A DNA stretch of 8,597 nt from Caldifarciminota bacterium. Lineage in GTDB: Bacteria; Hydrothermota; Tepidihabitantia; Tepidihabitantales; CAIPLT01. The position numbers were made by a program, and so were the translations under genes. The DNA lies in the NCBI GenBank assembly GCA_025061975.1, contig JANXBB010000045.1:1-8597 (forward strand). Reading direction: 5' to 3'. The notes beneath the pieces are model-generated. The model made no database searches, had not been told where the DNA came from, and saw only the letters and a list, made by a program, of their open reading frames with translations. How positions within the stretch are numbered: position 1 is the stretch's first letter; each line of letters starts with the position of its first letter. This document shows, one piece after another, positions 1-4,858 of this stretch.

Positions 1-318
1 CGTTAACGGCTCCGGTAAGTCAAAATCGTAATAAAAACCTTCGTCAATTGCCGGACCAATAGCTAACTTCACATCAGGATATAACAACTTAACCGCATGC
101 GCCATTAAATGTGCGGTTGAATGCCAAAAGACCTCTTTACCCTCAGCGGAATTAAAGTAAACCGGAATTATCTCAGCATCCTCGGTTAGTTCGTATGATA
201 AATCAACTAACCGCCCGTTTACCTTAACCGCTAATACATTACTATCGTTAATCAGTTCACTAACTGCTAAACCCTTTTTAACAGTCGTGCTTTTATCGCC
301 AATTACTACTTTTATCAT
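1..318 (-). CDS. thrS: Threonyl-tRNA synthetase, N-terminal part (cut by window edge)
   Basis: The first 106 codons of a minus-strand gene that continues past the left edge. Threonyl-tRNA synthetase charges tRNA-Thr with threonine in the cytoplasm. Residues 1-60 look like the N-terminal TGS domain ([10 protein letters not shown], then [10 protein letters not shown]). They are followed by the start of the editing domain, with the metal-type HxxxH motif H66-S-T-A-H70 in [13 protein letters not shown] and the family block [15 protein letters not shown] at about 86-100. The catalytic class II core is outside the window. The ATG at 316-318 is chosen because the TGS domain begins directly there. 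No Shine-Dalgarno is visible; the short leader is AU-rich. It lies 82 bp beyond the propeller gene and has its own promoter-like sequence at 339-367. Family assignment is firm; the rest of the gene cannot be judged. Confidence 0.95.
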   Translation of the reverse strand, partial: MIKVVIGDKSTTVKKGLAVSELINDSNVLAVKVNGRLVDLSYELTEDAEIIPVYFNSAEGKEVFWHSTAHLMAHAVKLLYPDVKLAIGPAIDEGFYYDFDLPEPLT

Positions 319-338
319 ATTTTATTTACAAGGACAAG

Positions 339-367
339 ATTTTACTAATAAATTTATCAAAAGTCAA
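339..367 (-). promoter_or_regulatory. Sigma-70-like promoter for thrS
   Basis: On the minus strand, TTGACT (362-367) and TAAAAT (339-344) are separated by 17 nt. Transcription would start near 332, leaving a leader of about 14 nt before the thrS ATG with no Shine-Dalgarno sequence. No terminator separates the propeller gene from thrS, so read-through from upstream is also possible. Prediction from consensus only. Confidence 0.5.
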
Positions 368-400
368 GTTTTTTATCTATGTATTTTCAACTAAACTACT

Positions 401-2203
401 TTATAGTTTTATTATTTTCTTAAGCCCGAAAGTTATATTGTCTGTTTGGATTTTTAATAAATAAACGCCGGCTTTAAAATGACTAAACTCACTATTATAA
501 ATTGTAAGTTCATTACAATGACTAAAAACTTTTTCTAAAACTATCTTGCCCGTCGAATCAAAAATTTTAAGTTGAACTTTAGTTCCTATTGTGCACGGCA
601 ATCTAATTGTTACATTAGTTCGGAAAAAAGTAGGGCAATAAATATCATCAGTAGTATTCTTTATTAGATCCTTATTATCAGCAATAGCTAAATTAAACCC
701 CTGAAATTTAGCAACAAATGCATCATACCTTCCGGCATTACTTCCTTGATAGTAAATATTGCCGCCCGGATTATATGTTGGGAAGTTTGTCGAAAGGGTA
801 AAGCCGGTTAGAACTATATTATTGGAGTTATCAGTAGTAATTGACATCCCGTAGTCTGTGCTTGCGCCACCATAAAATGTTGCCCAGCGGACTGCACAAT
901 TTTCATCAAAGCTCACAATAAAAGCTTCATGCCCTCCAGCAATTGTGCCTTGAAAGTATCCTCCGGAGCTTGGCGGATAAGTTGGGAAATTACTTGATAG
1001 TGTATTACCGGTTAGATGTATTCCGCCTGTAGCGGTTGTTGATATTGAACGAGCAATATCAGCATATAAGCCGCCATAATAAGTTGCCCAAAGCCGTTCA
1101 CCAAAAGAATTAAATTTTAAAATAAATAGGTCATCACTCCCGGCATTTGTGCCTTGAAAATAAACATTGCCGCCCGGATTATAAGTTGGAAAATTCGTTG
1201 ATGATGTATTTCCTACAACAAACACTGTGCCATTAATACAACTGCGTATATTCCGCCCATAATCATTACTATTACCTCCGTAATATGTTGCCCATAGTCG
1301 TTCACCAAAAGAACTAAATTTTAAAATAAATGCGCTGCGATATCCGACAAGCGTTCCTTGATAATAAGCATTGCCCCCAGGGTTATAGGTGGGGAAATTA
1401 CTTGACCGGGTCATTCCGGTTGCAAAAAGATTGCCCAACGAATCAACATCAATCGCATAAACATGATCTTCATCACCACCGCCGTAATAAGTTGCCCAAA
1501 GCCGTTCACCAAAAGAACTAAATTTTGCTAAAAATCCATCAAAAGAACCGGCATTAGTGCTTTGATAATAGGCATTACCTCCAGGATTATATACCGGTAG
1601 ATTCGAAGAATAAGAGTTGCCAGCAATAAAAATATTACCTTGAAAATCAGTAGCCACAGCGTAAATTACATCGCTTAAACCGCCACCAAAACAAGTTGCC
1701 CAAAGTCTCCGTCCTAAACTATCAAATTTTATTATAAAGCCGTCACCACCACCGGTATATCCTTGATAATAAGTGTTGCCCCCGGGATTGTATAAAGGAA
1801 AATTTGAAGAAAATGTAATTCCACAGACAATAATATTACAGTTGTGATCGGAAGTTATTGCTAAACCAATATCATCGCTACTGCCTCCATAATAAGTTGC
1901 CCAGAGTAGTTGACCATTAGGAGAAAACTTAGCAACAAAAACATCAGCTTGGCCAAAGTTAGTTGCTTGAAAATATGCACCGGTGCCTGGATTATAAATT
2001 GGAAAATTAGTTGACTTTGTAAATCCCGTGATATAAATATTTCCTAAATTGTCAACAAATACTGAGCCAACTTCTCTTTGACCATCACAATTATCATCGC
2101 TACTGCCTCCATAATAAGTTGCCCAAAGTAAATCCCCAGGTGCGCCAATAATTGTTTGAACAAATAAAAGTCCAATAAAAATTAAAATTACACGCCACTT
2201 CAT
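401..2203 (-). CDS. Secreted seven-bladed beta-propeller (SBBP repeat) protein with type IX-like C-terminal sorting domain
   Basis: A 600-residue predicted exported protein. Residues 1-20 form a Sec signal peptide (MKWR, then a hydrophobic run ending TIIGA). Seven SBBP-type repeats follow at 24-500, each opening with the LWATYYGG motif; the tryptophans are at 27, 101, 168, 236, 304, 372 and 440, so the spacing is 67-68 residues from the second onward. Seven copies equal one complete seven-bladed propeller. Each blade also carries a SSNFPTYNPGGN-like stretch and a DAFVAKF-like strand. Residues 516-600 resemble the C-terminal beta domain that directs proteins to type IX secretion: TNVTIRLP, then VQLKIFDSTGKIV, then FKAGVYLLKIQT, ending GLKKIIKL. 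The start ATG overlaps the TGA of the upstream deoxyhypusine-synthase-like gene by 4 bp and has no Shine-Dalgarno, which suggests translational coupling. The protein is probably cell-surface or secreted; its ligand is unknown. Architecture is confident, biological role is not. Confidence 0.9.
   Translation of the reverse strand: MKWRVILIFIGLLFVQTIIGAPGDLLWATYYGGSSDDNCDGQREVGSVFVDNLGNIYITGFTKSTNFPIYNPGTGAYFQATNFGQADVFVAKFSPNGQLLWATYYGGSSDDIGLAITSDHNCNIIVCGITFSSNFPLYNPGGNTYYQGYTGGGDGFIIKFDSLGRRLWATCFGGGLSDVIYAVATDFQGNIFIAGNSYSSNLPVYNPGGNAYYQSTNAGSFDGFLAKFSSFGERLWATYYGGGDEDHVYAIDVDSLGNLFATGMTRSSNFPTYNPGGNAYYQGTLVGYRSAFILKFSSFGERLWATYYGGNSNDYGRNIRSCINGTVFVVGNTSSTNFPTYNPGGNVYFQGTNAGSDDLFILKFNSFGERLWATYYGGLYADIARSISTTATGGIHLTGNTLSSNFPTYPPSSGGYFQGTIAGGHEAFIVSFDENCAVRWATFYGGASTDYGMSITTDNSNNIVLTGFTLSTNFPTYNPGGNIYYQGSNAGRYDAFVAKFQGFNLAIADNKDLIKNTTDDIYCPTFFRTNVTIRLPCTIGTKVQLKIFDSTGKIVLEKVFSHCNELTIYNSEFSHFKAGVYLLKIQTDNITFGLKKIIKL
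704..2134 (-). repeat. Seven tandem intragenic repeats encoding propeller blades
   Basis: The propeller gene is built of seven tandem units; from the second blade on, the DNA period is 201-204 bp. Some units are almost identical at the nucleotide level: the string gttgcccaaagccgttcacc occurs at about 1083 and again at about 1491, with a slightly diverged copy near 1287. Surface loop codons differ between units. This pattern fits internal duplication or recombination between blades. Confidence 0.85.
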
Positions 2204-3357
2204 AGTTTTATGTTGTTTAGAAGATTCTGAAGTTTAGGGATCTCTTTATTATGTTTAAAATATTCCTCACGAAGGCGCTGATATAACTCTTTTCGGCGAT
2301 CATATAGCCGCTTGTGTTTTCTTTTCGGAAGCACAGAGAGAATATACGCCGTAAGCAATGGTAAATACACCGTAGCATCACCGTAAACGACAACATTCTT
2401 TTCAATCTGCTGCGGATTAATCTTGCCCCAACTTACTGCTTCTTGTGGTGTTGCACCAGATAGCCCACCAGTGTCAGGACGCGCATCAGTAATATTAATA
2501 TCATAGTCATGGCCCATCTCTTTAATCATTAAAATTTCCTGAATATGAGGTTCTGTCTGAAGCACAAAATTCTTCGGACTTCCTCCACCAATTAGAACTA
2601 CTGCGGACTTGCCCCCAGAAAATTTGGCATTTAACACGATTGCCGTTGTTTCGTTGACATCAATACTAGGATTGATTTTCAGCTTAAAGTTTTTATTTTC
2701 AATAAGCTCTAAACCGGCAATATCCATCCCAATTGTGCTGTCGCCGGGCGAAGATGTAAAAATCGGGATACCTAACCGATAGGCACAGGCTAAAATACTT
2801 ACTTCCCCAAGTTTATGCTTTTTTTCATGCTCATCTAACGCTTTACCTAAAAGATAATAAAACTCTTGCGTACCCATCTCTTTTTGAAACTCAGGACGCA
2901 CAAGAATCTCGCGTAATCGGCGATCAGTCTCATATAAAACCTGCGCATCACCAAAGATATCATAGATTCGAAAAATTTGGTGCTCTCTCAGTTTAACATC
3001 ATTAATACAATGAGTGCCTTGATAAAGTGGAAGATTAAATGCAAAATGCATATCGTGATACATATTTGCACCAGTGGCAACCATCCAATCAATATAGCCG
3101 TGTTTCATTAGTGGAATAATTGCTGATACTCCTAATCCTGCAGGAGTTAATGCTCCGGCAAGACTAAAACCAATTGTCACATTGTCTTTTGCCAGATATT
3201 CTTTAAATAAAAGACAAGCGGCTCGAAGACGTCCCCCATTATAGGCAAGCATTGTTTCTTCAATTAATTGAGCAACCGAGAATTCCTTAGAAATCGCTGG
3301 CGGAAGAATTCTTTTTCCACACAAAAACCTCTTTTTTTCTTTAGAACTTTTTTTCAT
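2200..3357 (-). CDS. Deoxyhypusine synthase-family protein (possible homospermidine-type polyamine enzyme)
   Basis: A 385-residue cytosolic NAD-dependent enzyme of the deoxyhypusine synthase fold. Family motifs appear in order: SLAGALTPAGLG (65-76), TGANMYHDMHFAFN (95-108), TSSPGDSTIG (201-210), GGGSPKN (257-263) with K262 at the position of the catalytic lysine of human deoxyhypusine synthase, and SGATPQEAVSWGKI (300-313), then VVVYGDATVYLPLL. The eukaryotic and archaeal enzyme modifies eIF5A. Bacteria lack that substrate, and bacterial relatives are generally annotated as homospermidine or related polyamine biosynthesis proteins, so aminobutyl transfer to a free amine is the best guess. The ATG at 3357 lies only about 3 nt from the predicted transcription start and has no Shine-Dalgarno. 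A TTG at 3322-3324 preceded by AGAGG is a possible alternative start that would remove 11 lysine-rich residues. First gene of a two-gene unit with the secreted propeller. Family firm; reaction inferred. Confidence 0.9.
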   Translation of the reverse strand: MKKSSKEKKRFLCGKRILPPAISKEFSVAQLIEETMLAYNGGRLRAACLLFKEYLAKDNVTIGFSLAGALTPAGLGVSAIIPLMKHGYIDWMVATGANMYHDMHFAFNLPLYQGTHCINDVKLREHQIFRIYDIFGDAQVLYETDRRLREILVRPEFQKEMGTQEFYYLLGKALDEHEKKHKLGEVSILACAYRLGIPIFTSSPGDSTIGMDIAGLELIENKNFKLKINPSIDVNETTAIVLNAKFSGGKSAVVLIGGGSPKNFVLQTEPHIQEILMIKEMGHDYDINITDARPDTGGLSGATPQEAVSWGKINPQQIEKNVVVYGDATVYLPLLTAYILSVLPKRKHKRLYDRRKELYQRLREEYFKHNKEIPKLQNLLNNIKL

Positions 3358-3366
3358 ACTGGATAA

Positions 3367-3394
3367 ATTGTATAATAATATTAAGAAATGTCAA
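3367..3394 (-). promoter_or_regulatory. Sigma-70-like promoter for the deoxyhypusine synthase-like gene
   Basis: On the minus strand a consensus TTGACA (3389-3394) and a TACAAT (3367-3372) are separated by 16 nt. The expected start, about 7 nt downstream, falls at about 3360, almost on the ATG at 3357. The transcript would therefore be leaderless or nearly so. The core hexamers and spacing equal those of the divergent tRNA promoter. Confidence 0.65.
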
Positions 3395-3438
3395 CCTTAA
3401 ATACCAAAAACGCAACTAAAAACCAGCTTAAAAAATTC

Positions 3439-3466
3439 TTGACATTCGTTAAATTTTTATTACAAT
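3439..3466 (+). promoter_or_regulatory. Sigma-70-like promoter for tRNA-Ile and sppA
   Basis: TTGACA (3439-3444), 16-nt AT-rich spacer, TACAAT (3461-3466). The expected start near 3473 gives a tRNA 5' leader of about 6 nt. It is the only good promoter seen upstream of sppA, so it probably drives both genes. Confidence 0.75.
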
Positions 3467-3478
3467 GTAGTTTGTAAT

Positions 3479-3552
3479 GGGCCTATAGCTCAGGTGGTTA
3501 GAGCGCGTCCCTGATAAGGACGAGGTCAGTAGTTCGAATCTACTTAGGCCCA
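3479..3552 (+). tRNA. tRNA-Ile (anticodon GAT)
   Basis: A complete 74-nt cloverleaf. The acceptor stem GGGCCTA (3479-3485) pairs perfectly with TAGGCCC (3545-3551). The D stem is GCTC/GAGC (3488-3491 with 3501-3504). The anticodon stem CGTCC/GGACG encloses the loop CTGATAA, with GAT at 3513-3515. The T arm is AGTAG, TTCGAAT, CTACT (3528-3544). The discriminator is A3552 and the following TTT shows that CCA is not encoded, so it must be added enzymatically. It reads AUU and AUC isoleucine codons. The gene stands alone here, not in an rRNA spacer, and is followed after 10 nt by the sppA start. Confidence 0.97.
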
Positions 3553-3562
3553 TTTAATTTTT

Positions 3563-4411
3563 ATGTCACGCACTAAATTAGCACTAATTATTGTTGTTGC
3601 ACTAATTACATATTTTTTTGTTATTGGGCTCTTTTTAAATCTTCTTAAAAATTTTAGAACTCCAACTGACGGTGCAATTGCAATTATTGAAGTTGAAGGA
3701 GTTTTAACTGATGCGCGCAGTGTTGTTCGCCAACTTAAAAAATATGCCCGAGTCCCAGATATCAAAGGTATTGTGCTGCGCATTGAAAGCCCAGGCGGTG
3801 GAGTTGTTGCGGCTCAAGAGATATACAATGAATTAAAACGCACTAAAGAACGTGGTAAGAAAATTGTAGTTTCAATGGGGTCAGTAGCTGCATCCGGAGG
3901 TTACTACATAGCAACACCGGCAGATTTAATTATTGCTAATCCGGGAACAATCACCGGGTCAATTGGCGTCATCATGAACTTCCCCATTGTTGAAGAACTG
4001 CTAAAGAAAATCGGCATAAAATTTGAGACAATAAAATCGGATAAATATAAAGATATTGGTTCACCCTTTAGGCCGTTAACTGAAAAAGAACGTGCACTAC
4101 TTTATGGTGTTACTCAAAATATCTACGAGCAGTTTCTTAATGCAATAATTGAAAACCGAAAGATTCCTTATGACTCGTTAATTAAAATTGCTGATGGTCG
4201 AATCCTTAGTGGTGCGCAAGCTAAACAATACGGCCTTGTTGACTCCTTAGGAAGTTATGAAGACGCGATAAAAATTACCGCCAATCTTTGTGGTATTAAA
4301 AAAGAACCTAAAATTATTAAAGAGCCTAAACGGTTCTCAATATTAAATAAGTTTGGGCTTTCTCTTTTAAATCTCCTAGTACCGAAGCCGTTGTATTTAC
4401 TTCAAAACTAA
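3563..4411 (+). CDS. sppA: Signal peptide peptidase SppA (short form, S49 family)
   Basis: A 282-residue membrane serine protease that degrades signal peptides left in the membrane after protein export. An N-terminal hydrophobic segment at about 6-28 anchors it. The S49 core follows: GAIAIIEVEGVLTD (38-50), RIESPGGGV (73-81), SMGSVAASGGYYIA (104-117) with nucleophile S111, GTITGSIGV (128-136), and SDKYKDIGSP (159-168) with K163 as general base. The S-to-K spacing of 52 equals that of the Bacillus subtilis Ser-Lys dyad (S147/K199, from memory). Length fits the short, single-domain form that works as a ring oligomer, unlike the duplicated E. coli enzyme. The ATG at 3563 is only 10 nt after the tRNA and lacks a Shine-Dalgarno, but it is needed for the membrane anchor; the next methionine is residue 105. 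It ends 3 nt from the convergent gene at 4415. Confidence 0.95.
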   Translation: MSRTKLALIIVVALITYFFVIGLFLNLLKNFRTPTDGAIAIIEVEGVLTDARSVVRQLKKYARVPDIKGIVLRIESPGGGVVAAQEIYNELKRTKERGKKIVVSMGSVAASGGYYIATPADLIIANPGTITGSIGVIMNFPIVEELLKKIGIKFETIKSDKYKDIGSPFRPLTEKERALLYGVTQNIYEQFLNAIIENRKIPYDSLIKIADGRILSGAQAKQYGLVDSLGSYEDAIKITANLCGIKKEPKIIKEPKRFSILNKFGLSLLNLLVPKPLYLLQN

Positions 4412-4414
4412 CTC

Positions 4415-4615
4415 TTATTCTCCACCTTGTTCGCCGCCGCGCTCTGTTGCTGATCCGCCCAAATCGCGAATCATGCGACGCACTTTTCTTGCAGCTTCTT
4501 GAGTTTGAGTATAAGCCTGATCACGTTCTTCTTTAGTAGTTTTGCCTTTAAGATTTTCAACCGCTTGAGCAAATTCACCAATTGCCGTTTCTAATTCTTG
4601 AAACGCTTGTTGCAT
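4415..4615 (-). pseudogene. Downstream part of an apparently split small membrane protein gene (helical segment)
   Basis: An open frame of 66 codons from ATG 4615, predicted almost wholly helical and charged (ELETAIGEFAQAVENLKGK, then EAARKVRRMIRDLGG) with a glycine- and glutamate-rich tail. It is in the same frame as the small membrane protein just upstream. The 13 sense codons between the TAA at 4655-4657 and this ATG read TRIKAKYPNPTPE, a plausible protein linker, and there is no Shine-Dalgarno in front of the ATG. The simplest reading is that both parts are one gene of about 140 codons interrupted by a nonsense codon (for example Leu TTA to TAA) or a sequencing error. Separate translation from ATG 4615 by reinitiation is possible. 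I do not recognise the family and assign no function. Confidence 0.55.
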
Positions 4616-4654
4616 TTCTGGAGTTGGATTAGGATATTTAGCTTTTATCCTTGT

Positions 4655-4837
4655 TTATTGATTATTAAACCGGGTAATCCGCCGTTCCATTTGTGCAATA
4701 TAACGCTCATAAGCTTCATCAGAGAGGGGTTTTGTGGGCCGAAGCGCTTGTGCACCACGTTGTTGTGAAACAATAAAGATAAGACCGAGTACCACAATAA
4801 CACCGACTATTGACCAGACAATGATTCTTGTCTTCAT
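4655..4837 (-). CDS. Small single-span membrane protein, third gene of the mscL-secA operon
   Basis: A 60-residue product. Residues 5-24 form a strong transmembrane helix ([19 protein letters not shown]) after MKTR, so the likely orientation is N-terminus in, with the rest outside the cytoplasm. The remainder ([19 protein letters not shown]) is predicted amphipathic helix. A strong Shine-Dalgarno, AGGGGG at 4843-4848, lies 5 nt before the ATG, and the gene starts 21 nt after the secA stop, so it is very probably translated as part of that operon. The TAA at 4655-4657 may be an interruption, because the same frame continues with protein-like sequence to 4415. No family recognised. The neighbourhood would allow a link to export or the envelope, but that is inference by position only. 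Confidence 0.75.
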   Translation of the reverse strand: MKTRIIVWSIVGVIVVLGLIFIVSQQRGAQALRPTKPLSDEAYERYIAQMERRITRFNNQ

Positions 4838-4842
4838 TAGTT

Positions 4843-4848
4843 CCCCCT
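4843..4848 (-). promoter_or_regulatory. Ribosome binding site of the small membrane protein
   Basis: AGGGGG on the minus strand, 5 nt before the ATG at 4837, in the 21-nt gap after the secA stop. Its strength argues that this short gene is real. Confidence 0.7.
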
Positions 4849-4858
4849 TTCTTTTAGT

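Noticed and set aside
392..410. Small inverted repeat AAACTA/TAGTTT around the propeller gene stop codon as a terminator
   Set aside because: Only a 6-bp, AT-rich stem, and no T tract follows it on the minus strand.
1330..1521. Plus-strand open frame inside the propeller gene
   Set aside because: Antisense to a well-supported gene, no ribosome binding site, product not protein-like.
704..2134. Regularly spaced repeats as a CRISPR-like or mobile repeat array
   Set aside because: The whole stretch is one open frame and the repeats encode the LWATYYGG propeller motif; the period is about 204 bp.
2217..2405. Second minus-strand frame within the deoxyhypusine synthase-like gene
   Set aside because: It overlaps a conserved catalytic domain in another frame and has no independent support.
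2200..3357. True deoxyhypusine synthase acting on eIF5A, suggesting an archaeal origin
   Set aside because: All other genes are bacterial (SecA, MscL, SppA, type IX-like domain), and bacterial members of this family are common, so eIF5A modification is unlikely.
3550..3552. Encoded CCA end of the tRNA
   Set aside because: The bases CCA at 3550-3552 belong to the acceptor stem and discriminator; TTT follows, so CCA is not genomically encoded.
3544..3783. Minus-strand open frame across the tRNA end and sppA start
   Set aside because: It runs antisense through the tRNA and the conserved sppA coding sequence, with no recognisable features.
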